Shown here one piece after another: positions 52,059 to 63,742 of a stretch of DNA of 64,000 nucleotides (within the stretch, counting starts at the first letter, position 1; every line of letters starts with the position of its first letter). Below the pieces are notes generated by a model that saw only the letters and a program-made list of their open reading frames with translations, ran no database searches and was not told where the DNA came from. Location: assembly GCA_030374765.1 (NCBI GenBank), contig JARGXX010000016.1:1426001-1490000 (forward strand), read 5' to 3'. The stretch comes from Agarophyton chilense (Eukaryota > Rhodophyta > Florideophyceae > Gracilariales > Gracilariaceae). Made by a program: the position numbers and the translations under genes.

Positions 52059-54871
52059 CTAGGCGGTGGGAGTGGGGTTGAAGAAGCTGGAACCGGCAAC
52101 GAGGATGTGGGAGAACTTTGGGGTTTTAGAGGGACCGAAGGAGGGAGCAGCGAAGATACGTTGAATGAGTGGGAGAGGGGGATCTTTGACGGCGAGCTCG
52201 TTTCGATCGGCGATGTAGTCGTCTAGGGTTGGGGTGAAGCCGCCGACGACGTATGCGGAATTGACGAATGTGAGACGGGTTTGGCGGAGAGTGGGGGAGT
52301 CCTGATTGAGAGCTAGTGTTTCGAGTGTGAGTGTGACGAAGGAGGGGAGTGCGAGGGTTCCAATCTGTGAGATGATGGCGATAGTGTCTGGGAAGAAGAG
52401 GTCCTGAAGGGAAGAGATTGTTGAGTGGGGGTTTGCTCGAAGGAATTTGTGAGCGGTGATGAGATCGGAAAAGGAGGTGTGCTTTCCATCACGGACGAAA
52501 CCTGGTTTGCGGGCTTGGAAGGGAGGAGGAGGGGCATGGGAGGATGAGGTGACGGAAGGATCAGCGGAGAGAGAAATCCAATTGTTGACGGCATCGGAGC
52601 GTTCGATGGCACGGATGGTTTCGTTGTGCGCGGTGGGTCTGCGCTTGGAGGTTCGGGAGTAATGTGCTTTGAAGAGGGTATGGGCTTGTTCGAAGATGCC
52701 TGCATCGTTGAAGTGGAGACCCCCAAAGCGTCGAGTGTCGTCTACGATGTGATCGAGGAGGTGGAATTTGAGGGTGCCAAGGTTGGAGGTATGGTGTGGA
52801 CCGAGAACATCGACAGCTCTGTGCTTGAAGGAATGGGTTTGGGAGGCGAGTTTGGCAAGACGAGAAGTGGTCCATTCGGGGACGGAGTTGTAGCACATGG
52901 AGGTGAGGAGGAGGTCTGTGTACTTGGAGAAGACGGTTGTGATGGGAGCGGAATTGGCTTCGTCACAGCAGCGGTCGAAGAAGGCGCCGATGAAGGGGAA
53001 GACCATGTCGAGGGCGCGGTAGTCTTTTGCTTCTAGCATGCCGCGGACGCCGTCAGTTGTGAAGAAGCCGTTGAGGGACTGTCCGCTTTCGGAAGTAGAG
53101 AAGTCGATGTGGAGGCCGGTAGCTGGGGAATGATTTTCGATGGCGGTGAGGATGAAGTTGGAGTGCTTGAGGATGGAGGTGCAGACGGAGTGGAAGGAAC
53201 GGCGGGAGTTTGTGGAGCTGATGGTGGTGAAGAGGTGTTCTGATATGAGACGTTCGATGGCGGCGAGCTTGATGAGTTTGGAAACGCCGAGGTGGAAGTT
53301 GTGGAGGGGTTCGAAGGGGAAAATGTTGTATGGGGTGACGAGGGGGGTGATGTTGAAAAGGGGGTAAGACTCGAAGAGGGAGGGGTATTTTGCGAGGGAG
53401 AGGGAGTGGAGTGCTTGGAGAGCTTGTTCCTTGAAGTTGCGCGAGACTCTTGGCTTGCGGGCGAGGAGAGCTGCTTCGGAGTCCTTGAGGAGGGAGAAGT
53501 GTTTGTTGCGGGCTGCAAGGGTGAGGGGAAGAGATCGAAGGGGATGGGCGTGAGAGTGTTGGTGGAGTTGTGAGCGAGGGACAGAGCATCTGTGGCAGGG
53601 GTGCTGGGGGCGGGTGCCGTGGGAGATGGCGAGAATATCCTTTGCCTCGGGAATGTCTGCGCAGTAGCTGGCGATGATGGGGTGGCATTGACGAAGAACG
53701 CCGTCTGCGTCGCGGAAGGGGAAACCGGGGAGGGCGGAAGAGAAGAGAGGTGGAAGGAGGGAGGAGATGGTCTGCTGTATGAGTTCCATTTTTGTTTGGC
53801 GGGGGATGGAGGAGGAATGAGTGATGATATCTGCATCTGGAGAAGGAGTGATTGGGGTGAAGGAGGTGGGAAGATAGCCGAGGAGTGTGAGATTGTCGGA
53901 GATGCATTTGCGGCGAAAGGAGTCGGAGAAGTTGAGAAGGGTGATATGGAGGGGGTAGGAGGTGATGGAAGAAGATTTGAGAGAGGTAGAGGACTTGTCG
54001 GAGTAGATTTGGACGAGGCCGATGAAGGAGTCGATACCGGTGGAGTGAGGGAGATTCCAGACGATGTTATCTTTTGTGGACTGCATGATGGCGGTCTTGA
54101 GTGCGGGGACGACTTTTGAGCCGAGGGTGGCTGCCATGGGGTGTGCGAAGGCGGGGGAGCTGGAGGCGGATGTTTGGGAGATGGGGTGGAAAAAGGTGTT
54201 CTTGAAGTGTGCGAGGGCGAGCTGTTGTTTGAGGACATGGATTGCGTCTTTCTGGAAAAGGGTTGCGGAGAAGCGTTTGTGGGGATCGAAGATGGGGGAG
54301 GGGGCGAAACCAATGGACCTGATTCTCTGGTGGAAGAGGTCTGCCTGGAGCTCGAGGCATTGCTTTGCGGAGGAGACTGAGTTCTGGAATGTTGATTCGG
54401 AGAAGTGGGGATCATTAAGGAGAGTGATGAGTTCGTCAGCCTTTCGTTGTCCAAGCTTGGAGGCGATGGAGGAGATGTAGAGGACCATTTTCTCCAGGTG
54501 GGGGTTGTCGAGGGGGGGAGTGGAAGGAGGGAGGGGGGAGAGAGCGAGAGAGGAGGGGGAACCGAGAGGGGCAGTGGCCACGTGGATGGCGTCCTGGGTG
54601 TGGAGGGAGAGAGAGAGCTGGTCTTGGAGGTAAAAGTCATGGTGTGCGAGAGGGACGTTGTCGGAAGGGCGATGTGAGGGAGGAGGATGAGGGGGGAGTT
54701 GTGAGGTGGACTTGTGGCGTTTTGTGCGGGGGGGAAGTTGGGTTCATTTCCGCCAGGGGAGAGGAAGCGCTTGTTGGCGGAGAGGCGATGAGGGCACCTT
54801 CTCTGGTGCCGCTGGAGGGCGGGGATTTCTCGGGCGAAGAAGGAGCAACCGTTGAAGCAGCAGGAAGGCAT
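52059..54871 (-). CDS. Plavaka-type transposase
   Basis: Main frame of about 840 codons (up to 54581 and open further). It shows the Plavaka hallmarks: LVQIYSDKSS followed by SYPLHITLLNFSDSFRRK and LLGYLP, then the acidic block IIASYCADIPEAK, then HPCHRCSVP. Candidate first and second catalytic Asp codons are at 53997-53999 and 53655-53657, by family analogy with the RNase H-fold DDE enzymes. An N-terminal zinc-finger-like CCFNGC...H....C starts at the ATG at 54871, but in a frame offset by one base. A run of seven C on the coding strand (54728-54734) lies where both frames are open, so a single-base slip there, a sequencing error or a small intron could explain it. TATATTATT about 100 bases upstream of that ATG may be its TATA box. 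Confidence 0.8.
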
Positions 54872-55362
54872 GGTGGGTGGAGGAGAGGTGGTGGGAAAGA
54901 AGTTGGTAGGGGGCGTAGACGGAGAGAGAGTATGGCGCACACAGGGCACGTGACAGGGGAGGGCGGTGGAGAATAATATAGAATGCAAGGCACGTGAGGT
55001 CTGCCAGGTCGGGCTGCGATTCTATTGCGATTGATATGGATGGTACTAAATGTTCAATTTCTATTTTGAGGTCCATTTTGGGACCGGTTGTTTGTACTAA
55101 TCTGTCAATCTAGAGCGCACAAAGATTGAATCTGCTCCTGCACCACTTCTCTACTTTTACCTTTAAACTGCGGCGACAGAAAGATTCACGCTAGTTTTAC
55201 CTCCATCAAAACTAGAAAAACTGCAGATATGTGCTAGTTTTCCTTCCCATACAAACTAGCACTAATGATCGAATGAAAATATTTCGGAAATTAACACCTC
55301 CAAATTTGGATGAATTCACGGGTTTTTCGGTCATTTCAATTCGTCCTTTTTTGACCACTGAA
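54872..55362. other. right subterminal region of the transposon
   Basis: Transposase promoter side. Contains repeated ACTAG/CTAGT motifs (55195-55260) that mirror GCTAG motifs at the left end, likely subterminal transposase-binding repeats. No gene. Confidence 0.5.
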
Positions 55363-55380
55363 CTAGCATTCCGAGAACAC
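55363..55380 (-). repeat. right terminal inverted repeat
   Basis: CTAGCATTCCGAGAACAC, exact reverse complement of the left end. Confidence 0.9.
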
Positions 55381-56287
55381 TGACGTTCCCCTGCCTGGGT
55401 GGTGGTCCTCCGTCGAGTTGTGCCGGGGATGTTACGTGGAGTTGCCTCCAATCGTCTCCTATCTGGGCTCGTACCTCATCGAGGATCCGCACTCCGGCTT
55501 ATGGTCCGTGGTCCTAACCGAATGGGCAGTCCGCGCCGCGGCGTACATCTTGTGGGAAGCCTACGACCAGTATCGACTGTGGTATCTTCCTCCGCGTTTG
55601 CGTGGTTACATCCGGCAGCTGGACCTTCAACTCCCTCTTGGAGGTGTCAATAACGCTGATGAAGCTCAGGAGCTCATCGACATCATTGGGCGTGTCGACT
55701 GGGCTGTCGTGCCTGTCCGGCAGAGCGGCCGTGGTCGAGAAGCCGGTGGGGCTGATCGGTCTCCGGGGCGTCGCACGCCGTTGGCGGGAGATTTCATCTT
55801 CTTCAACCCATGGGAGCAGCAAGACATATCCGAGGCGGAGGCGTCGGCACTCCGGATGGCTCCGCGAGGCATACCATACAGGTACCCCGTGGGGTTTGTC
55901 AACTCGGATGACTTCTACTACGCCTATGGCGGTGATGATCTCCCGGAGGAGGAGGGCGAATACCGTGGCGACGAGGTCATGGAAGACGTTGGAGATCCCG
56001 ATGGTGCCGATACTACGGCGCAGCCGGCGCAGGGAGCGACTCACGCAGGTGCGGTCATCGATCCAGTGGCGGCGGCGTTGCCGGACGAACCGGAAGTTAT
56101 CGAGGTTCCCATACGCCAAGAGGCGGTCGTGATCTTCCAGTTTCTTCGGGGTGTTGGACTGAACGCGCAAGCGGCGAGCGGCGACATCGGTGCATTGAGA
56201 GACGCCCTCGTGGCACGCCTGACCGGCGGGAGTAACTCCGCTAGCGATTCGGTTGGCGCACACAGCAATCCGGGTTCTTCCAACTAA
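55381..56287 (+). pseudogene. accessory gene of the large element, second part
   Basis: Continues the accessory gene on the far side of the transposon. Contains WSVVLTEWAVRAAAY, ADEAQELIDIIGRVDW and GIPYRYPVGFVNSDD, each with a counterpart in element B or in the relic at 1.9-3.8 kb. An acidic linker and a short helical domain (VVIFQFLRGVGLNAQ) end it. Its stop lies about 210 bases from the end of pol on the other strand, so the two are convergent. Function unknown. Confidence 0.6.
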
Positions 56288-56499
56288 TCCCTTGTGATCT
56301 TGGTTAGTATATCCCGCTGTGAGGTAGTGTGTGCAGCAACTTCGAAAATAGTAAACTGCTTCCGTCTATGACGTGTTTGTTTTCTTTCTTCTCTTCCACT
56401 TCTTTTGAGTGTCCTTCTCCAGGTCTTCTGTGCATCTTCTCCTTCTTCCAAGGGTCCTTATCCAGAGCTTCTGTTCCTTTATCCCCGTCGGGTGTCTTC

Positions 56500-58080
56500 T
56501 TATCCCACTTGGGCTCGGTCTATGGTAGCCGGCAAAGCCGTTATAGTACGACGATGAAACTGTACCACCTTTGACCGAGGTAGGTGCTCTATCGGTTCGT
56601 CTGAATCCCATTCGGGGCCGTACTCGTACCAACGGAACAAGTATTGGATATACCCCTCTGGGTGGTAGGAGTGCTCCAAAATGCGTCCGACCACGAGCTC
56701 TTGTCGGTACACTTCCCGGCCATCCCGTATGACGGTGTCGCTACTTACGGGTGGTACCCGTCCTGAGCCAGGGGGTACCGAAGTGATCACGCATTGGGCG
56801 GGTTCGCTCCGGTCGGACTGTGTAGCGCGCAAGGCATTCCTCGGCTGAGTAGAATGTCGACCCGAGTTCGGCGGTTCATTTTCCCCAAGTGCCGGGCTTG
56901 TTTCGGCGCTTCCCACTCCGGTTGGAGGGCCCACATCAGCGGGTAACCCGGGTGGTCGTTCCGCTAATCGGCGTGGTGAAGCTCGCTTCGGCGGTGAGAT
57001 TCGCTGGGGCGGTGGCGCATTGTCGCACATCTTTGTCCCACGGCGAGGTTCCGTGTAGTCACGTGAGAGTTCCAATGGCTGGCTGTCCGGCGTCGGCGCC
57101 GTGGATGTATCCGCCTCCCTGTGCGGGGTACTTGGCGGTGCGTCGTCCACTCGTACTGTATCAGGCTGCGGTGCGTCGAGCGCATTTGAATTCCGTGTTG
57201 CAGGTGTGGGAACACCTCGGCGAGTGTTGGTGGCGTTATCCACAGCTGCGGTCTGAGGCTTGGATAGCGACTGTGTCGAGTCGTGCAGGACGTCGGTATC
57301 AGGCACCCCTGATGGGCGAAGAATGACACGCGACGGTGCGGCGTTTCCAGCGACGGCATCGACCGAGTTAAGACGGCTGTCGGGCGCCTTCCCCTCCTTA
57401 GACGATGCACCGGGGGTGGTGTCCGTCGGGTGGACTGGGGAGGATCGACGAATGCACGACACGATTCCTTGCGGGTTGGGCGCCGCAGGTAGCGGAAGGT
57501 CAAAAAAACCCCGAGATGGGTGTGGTAACGCGTAGGGACGCGGGTCGACCTGGGGTAAAAGTGTCGATGTATCCGTTTCAACGGGAGCAGTCACACCAGT
57601 AGGTTGGGATGTTAACGGCGGAGGAGCCGATACCATGCGATCGCGGGAGATGCGTTCGTGATTACCAGTGAGGTCAACAACGACAGTGTCAAGAGCCGCC
57701 GAAATAACCCGAAACGGGTCGTCGGCAACGGGTGACAGCTTTTGGCGTTTCTCCTTCTCTGGGTTCCAATACTCCTTACGGATGAATACATAACCGTCGG
57801 GGGCGAGACGTGGCGGCGAGCGAGGGGCTTTGGTATCAAAGTCACGCTTGTAAGCGGACTGGTCTCGGCCCATTGAACGCCGTGCGGCGGGAACGAGCTT
57901 CGTGAGCCAAGTTTTCCACGCTTCGCGGTAAGCAGTTGGTGACGGAAAGGTATCCAGCGTGGGCTGTGGTTTCAGCGCCACGGGTGGTGGGGTACGGGAC
58001 AGTACCAGCTCGAAGGGCGTTAATGCAGTTGTCCTGTGCACCTGCGTATTGTACGCAAAGGTGAGCGCATCAGTGAACAA
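56500..58080 (-). pseudogene. integrase C-terminal region and chromodomain of the large element
   Basis: Begins in the integrase core end (TALTPFELVLSRTPPP), then a tail domain and a long Pro/Ser/Thr-rich linker. It ends with a chromodomain: VVGRILEHSYHPEGY, YLFRWYEYGPEWDSDEPIEH. This matches the chromovirus arrangement also found in element B, with a longer linker. Confidence 0.85.
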
Positions 58081-60680
58081 GTCCCAATCTTTGGGGTGGT
58101 CTGCAACGTATGAATGGAGTGTCGCAAGTAATGTCCGGTTGAACCGTTCGGCCTGCCCATTAGTTTGGGGGTGGTAAGTGGTCGGGAACAGTTTCTTAAT
58201 TTCTTAATGTCCAAGATGCGATACACATCCTCGAAGAAACGAGAGGCGAACTGTCTCCCGTTATCGGAGAGGAGGTTGACCGGTGGGCCGTAGACGAAGA
58301 CCCAGCGTAGGACGAAGGCTTGAGCCACGCTCATAGCGGAGATCTTCCGTAACGGTACGGTCCGGACCAGCTTGGAGAAGCGATCCGTAAGTACGAGTAA
58401 GAACTTGTAGTTGCGCTTAGTGGTAAGGAAGGGACCGAGTATATCGATGGCCACAAACTCCAATGGAGCGCGAGCTGGAAACAGCTTCATCTTCATCGCA
58501 TGACGGCGGAGTTTGACACGGTTCCGAGCGCAATCGGTACAAAACCGCACCGTTGCGTAGCAGTCCACTGCCATGGCAGGCCAGTAGAAGTTACGGCGTA
58601 GGGTGAGGTAAAGTTTCCGTCCCCCGACGTGGCCACTCAGTTTGGAGTAGTGCGACATCCGCAATACTCTCGACTGGAGGTTATGTGGTACCACGATTTG
58701 TGGGTGCGATCCGACGGTCCGTACAAGGTATCCGGCGTCATTCACCTGAAAGGGGAGAGTACCTCCTCCATTGAGTTGAGCGCGGACCTTCGCGCAGAAC
58801 GGGTCAGCGAATTGCTCCCGTATCATCTCTTCTGGAGTATTAGGCACGAAGTTCCCTGGTAAGGGTTTCTCGGGGTCTTCCGAGAGAAGAAAGTCGTCCA
58901 AGTCGGAACCGGAATCTGAAGAGTCCGTGTCTCGTTCCTCGTCCTTGATGGTAGCGTCGTCGCCATTCATTGCAAAGCAGGGTATTTCATCGTCTTTGAC
59001 GGGTAGTGCTTCGCCAGTAGTGACCAGGCGGGAGGTAGCATCGGCTTGGGTGTTGCACGATCCTTTTCGGTACTGCACGTCAAAGTTAAATTCCGCTAGA
59101 CGGAGACGCCAATGCATCAAGCGGCCTGAAGGCTCCGAGAGGGAGAGTAGCCATCGAAGTGATGCGTGGTCCGTAAAAACGGTGAAATGATTACCCATGA
59201 GATAGGGGCGCAACGTTTGTGATGCCCACACTACTGCAAGGCATTCCTTCTCCGAGACGGAGTAATTCTTCTCGTGTAAGTTGAGCGATCGGGACCAGTA
59301 CTCTACGGGGCGTCTTTCCCCATTGGGTGCAGTTTGAAACAGTGCACAATCTACTTGGTAGTCGCTGGCGTCCGTATCTACAGTGAAGGGCTTTCCAGGC
59401 TTGGGCAACGAGAGGATCGGGGCGGAGACGACAGAATCCTTAAGGGAGTTGAAAGATTCCGTTTGAATGGGGGTGAAGGGGTCCAGTTTTGGTGGTTGGC
59501 CTTTCCGCAAAAGCGCGTTTAACGGTGCAGCCTTGTCCGCAAAGTGCGGGATGAATCGTCGGTAGACGTTCGCGAGTCCCAGAAAGAAACGAAGCTCAGT
59601 TTGCGTCCGCGGTTTTTGAGCCTCTTTGAGTGACTTAACACGAGTCTCCTCGATTGTAACCCGTCCTGGACGGATAACATGGCCGAGATACTTCACGGTG
59701 TTTGTGAAGAAGTCACATTTCTTCAACTTAAGAGTGACACCCGCATCTCGTAGCGTGGTCATGATATCCCTCACATGAGTGAGATGTTTGTCCAGATTGC
59801 CTGAGAAGAGGATTATGTCATCCAGGTAGACCAGGCAGGTACGCCATTTGAAGCGGGCCAATAGGATGTCGATGGCTCTCTGGAAAGTAGCGGGGGCGTT
59901 GGTAAGACCAAAAGGCATCCGTTTGAAACGGTATAGACCGGAGTGACACGCGAAAGCGGTTTTATCCTGGTCTTGCTTCCTTACCGGAACTTGCCAGTAT
60001 CCCCAATTGGCGTCGAGGGTTGTAAAGACGGTGGCGGTGCCCAGCGAGTCAATGCACTCGTCCATTCTTGGGATTAGATACACGTCCTTGACGGTGACGG
60101 CATTCAACCGACGGTAGTCAACGCAAAACCTCCAGGAACCATCCTGCTTTTGAGCCAGTACTACTGGAGAAGCCCACGGCGACTGAGCCGGTTCAATGAC
60201 TCCTGCTCTAAGCATTTTATCCACTTGTGCCTTTTCCTCCGCGCGTGCGGCGGGTCCGGCACGGTATGGGTGCTGAGAGATGGGTCGGGTGTCCGGTAGC
60301 AAATCAATCCGGTGTTCCGTAGTAGCAATCTCACCAAGGGAGCCGTCCCACATAGTGGTGAAGTCCCTCAACAGTTCTCGCAATCGATGGCGGTATGACT
60401 CCGGGACGTGACTGAGATCCAGGTTCTCAAGTTCTTGGACTGGATCGGGGCGGTCATCACTCGTTGAAACGGGCTGCGTCCCTGATGTTACAGGTTGAAC
60501 CTCGGGTACCGGTGATGAAACGGGTTCCGGGCTGTCCCCCTCCTTAGAGTGAACGAGTCCGAGAACGTCAGCTGCGGTCAGCTTTATCGGCATAATAGCG
60601 ATGGGGTGCGGCATGACGGTCCCTATCACTTGGTTCTTCACCAGATACTGGGGTACAGTCCCTAGATTGGCGATCAGCAC
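58020..60680 (-). pseudogene. RT, RNase H and integrase core of the large element
   Basis: RT with CVDYRRLNAVTVKD, FGLTNAPATFQRAI and LVYLDDIILFS (catalytic Asp pair intact), then RNase H (VDTDASDYQVD, SEKECLAVVW), the H2C2 zinc domain (HVGGRKLYLTLRRNFYWP, CTDCARNR) and the integrase core (EFVAIDILGP, LLSDNGRQFASRF). The domain order is the Ty3/Gypsy order. Broken only near the integrase end. Confidence 0.9.
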
Positions 60681-60689
60681 GTGAAACGG

Positions 60690-61514
60690 TTAGTTTGGCT
60701 TCACATGGACGATTCCATTCGCAATTGCGAGGCTGTGCCTGTCATACAGTGACGACAATGGTTGCAAGACCCGGAGTCCGTGTTGACGGGAGGTTACTCT
60801 TACCATCATTTGGGACTCAGGCGGGACGCACAACGACGCTGCGACGCGGAGCTTATTAGATTCACGGTTATCCGGGCCAGGTTCGTGTGCTGCCGGTAGC
60901 GGGACATGCTTCTTCGTGGCACGCCTAAGCGGACGACGAACGATCGGAGTGGACGATCCATCCTCCATCTCGACACGCCGTTGGCGGGGGAAGATCGCTT
61001 CGACGAAGCGGTCGCAAAAGTCGCAACCCAAGATGACTGGGGCGGCTAATTTCCGAAATACGACGAAGTCGAGTTTCACCACGCGAGCGCCAACGCGGAC
61101 TACAAGTTCTATGAACCCCACCGTATCCAACGGTTTGTTGTTCGCTTCAGCGACCTCCGGGACGTGGTCGCGGCGGATCCTAAACTGGAATGCAGGCGGT
61201 AACACTTCCTCCACGACGAAGTTCGGACCGCCTCCGGTGTCTAAGACGGTAAGATGTCGCACCATAAACTGGGGTGAAAGGCCAAGGTCAGCATAGACCT
61301 TGTAGTTTCTCTTGGCCATCACCAGAACTCTATCCGGGAACCGGTTATGGGAAACACGTTTCCACAGACGACGCAGAACACTAAAGTGTTCCGAGTTCAC
61401 GTCATTGACGGCCTCTTTCCTTGAAAGGATTTTGACCGGGGAGCGAGGCTTGGACGCCTCGGGCGCCGTCGACCTCGACTCTGAGGGCGCCCCTCCATGA
61501 GAGGAGACTCCCAC
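60690..61514 (-). pseudogene. protease region of the large element
   Basis: Retropepsin-like: an LDTGGG motif, a flap-like segment, and the ILGCDFCDRF block that corresponds to the second conserved region of the family (compare ILGTSFIDRY in elements A and B). Followed directly by RT. Confidence 0.7.
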
Positions 61515-61516
61515 AT

Positions 61517-63379
61517 TTAGTTTTTCTGGGCCTCCTCCGCCGGAGTCGGCTGCTCAAGACGTTGAGCAAACAACGCCGGGGCATCAGGTCCAGAAGGTAC
61601 CGCAGAAGCGGTGGGGTGACCGACCACGTCGGTGACACGGGATTCCGGTGCAGGTACCACCCGAGCTCGGGGAAGCGACACGTGACGTGGAACATCCGTT
61701 CGAGCACGGATATACGATGCAATCGGAACAGCTGCTTTGTCCTCCGGGGATAGGGCCTCGTAATTGACTACGACTTGTGCCCATTTTCGGAGAGACAACA
61801 CACATTGTGGAGAAGTATGGCCTGGTTTGTAGCAGAGATGAAAAATCAGACCAGAAGCCGGCGTTGGGTGGCGAGGCTCGGCGAACTTCACCGCGGGGCG
61901 GGTATGTCTCCAACCAGGACGCGAAAAGCGGACATTGCCACTCTTGTGTGGGACGCGTGGCGCACGGACGCGACCATTATCCGCATACAGTAGCGTGTCA
62001 TCCCCAATCACGTATTTTGACTCGTCCAAGGTTGAGAGTAACTCCGTTGTCGGGATGGAATGAACGTCGCTATGGGCTAGCTGCACGTTATCATAATCCC
62101 TTCGAAAGGCCTGTTCGTCGATCATCGAAGCTGAAGAGGTACCCGGTTGTAACATCAACGCTTTTGCGGACCTACCCCTGGAGCCAGGAGTGTGTGCGCG
62201 CAGGGCTTCACCTTCTGCACGAGCGAACTGCACTAGTTCCAAATACGTGGCTTTAGGTCTATCTTCTCGACGTCGAGCAACAAGAGTCCGGATCGCCGGG
62301 TCCAAACCATCGACAAACATGGTACAGCGCTCTTCAACGTGGTAAACATTGCCACAGCGGTGGAAGGCCTTGTTAAGGCGCGACGAATAATCGGTTACCG
62401 ACTCGCCTGGACGTTGGATAGTGTCCCGCAGGGCTAGTATAGCCTGCTGAATGGCGTAATTAGTAGCATACGACCTCAGGAGGCATTGAACTGCTTAAGG
62501 CCAACATGTGACCCCTCCTTTGGAGGCGCTTGATGAACCTCGAACAGAGTGATACTGGTCTTCTGCAAGCCCACGTAATAAGTACGGTAAGGCAATGTAG
62601 GCCTGTCCCTCGTTCATTCCAAGGATGTCAGCTTCCGTGACAAAGCGTGCCAAGAAATACACCACCAATATTGGGTCTTCTTCAGAAAACAACTGGTTTC
62701 GTAGTGGGAGCTGCATTCGCTTAATGCAGTCCTTCACTCTTCCCGTACCACGGGGTGTACGATCCAAAGAGGAGTCCTCCAAACGGTAGTACCGGTATGC
62801 TAAGAGCTTCTTAAAGAGCGAATTGGTCGGTTTCAGCTCCTTCAAATCCGTGTGCTTCCTTCCCATCGTGCGGGCGCGGATCACATCATGGGTGGCTGTT
62901 GACCGTTTAGAGCGTGAGGAACGCTCACGGCGAGCTACTTTCATCGATGAATCGGAAGAGTCGGACTCCGAGGATGAGGAACCCGACGGTATGGGATTCG
63001 TGTTCCTTTGCTTCTTTCGAGCCTGGCGGTTCTCTTCCTTATTTCCGTTGTGGGATACTGCAACCGGCTCGGCCGGAGCATTCCCCGACACTAGGGTTTG
63101 TTCCAACGTCTCGAGACGGCTTTGCACGCGCGAGAACTTGTTCGCGACGTCTTTGACAAAGGCCGAGGGTCCAGCGAGGGACTCTAGAATCGAGTTCACA
63201 TCCGCACGGAGGACACGAAGGTCCTCAGAAAAAACCTGCGTAGCAGTGTCATCCACCTTCTTGCGAGGGGAATCAAACTCCTCTGCAAGGATGACTTGAG
63301 CTTCCCGCAAAGAGCGGAGTTGCTCTTCCACAGCTGCAAAGCTGGGATGGAGAGTGACGTCCCTAGTAGGGGAGAGCAT
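61517..63379 (-). pseudogene. gag region of the large element
   Basis: Helical capsid-like sequence with a Ser/Lys-rich linker, and near the end HLCYKPGHTSPQC, a zinc-knuckle-like segment of nucleocapsid type. The block CIKRMQLPL parallels the RMQLTIMDKF region of elements A and B, showing distant relation. One or two breaks. Confidence 0.75.
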
Positions 63380-63723
63380 CTGGGCGGCGACAGACGCCAG
63401 TCCTGCTCCACTTGCTGGGGGTGTCGAATCAGAGACAGGAGGTCACGAGGTCCTTCCACCTGGCACACCAGTCGATCCACCGGTATGAGACCGTGAACGG
63501 ACCAGGATACGGGATGCTTGCGAGGGTTACGGTGCCCCGGTTTGACTCCGCGTCCTCGGACGGTCTTTGGACGACATAAGATCAGAATCCGTTACACGTG
63601 AGTATCCAAACCCGATCGGCTAGTGGGGCCAAGAAACTTCCTCAAAGAGGGCAACTGAGATCAACCTCAATTTGTGAGTCCTCTTTCCGATTAATCGTAA
63701 CTGAGTATGCCCCACTCAAACTT
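63380..63723. other. leader between gag and primer-binding site
   Basis: Untranslated leader of the large element; no gene or other motif seen. Confidence 0.5.
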
Positions 63724-63739
63724 CTAAGTCGGGAGACCA
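63724..63739 (-). promoter_or_regulatory. candidate tRNA primer-binding site
   Basis: Minus strand TGGTCTCCCGACTTAG, three bases inside the 5' LTR. Starting with TGG it is complementary to a tRNA ending CUAAGUCGGGAGACCA. I cannot say which tRNA. Confidence 0.55.
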
Positions 63740-63742
63740 GTT

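Larger units (their letters stand above)
45218..55380. mobile_element. 10.16 kb DNA transposon, Plavaka-type (CACTA/CMC group)
   Basis: Ends in perfect 18-bp inverted repeats and interrupts the accessory gene of the LTR element, whose similarity to its relatives resumes on the far side. It holds a Plavaka-type transposase (52059-54871, minus), a ParB-like gene (47526-49403, minus), a broken basic-acidic gene (45466-47450, minus) and a coiled-coil gene pair of frames (50086-51521, plus). A target duplication is not clear: CGT occurs close to both junctions (45213-45215 and 55384-55386), which would fit the 3-bp duplications of this group only with slightly unequal ends. It is younger than the LTR element it sits in. 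Confidence 0.85.

Noticed and set aside
53033-54988. 651-codon Ser/Pro-rich open frame on the minus strand overlapping the transposase
   Set aside because: Only its first part (zinc-finger-like, 54871 downwards to about 54730) looks real. The rest is an alternate frame of the transposase with low-complexity composition.
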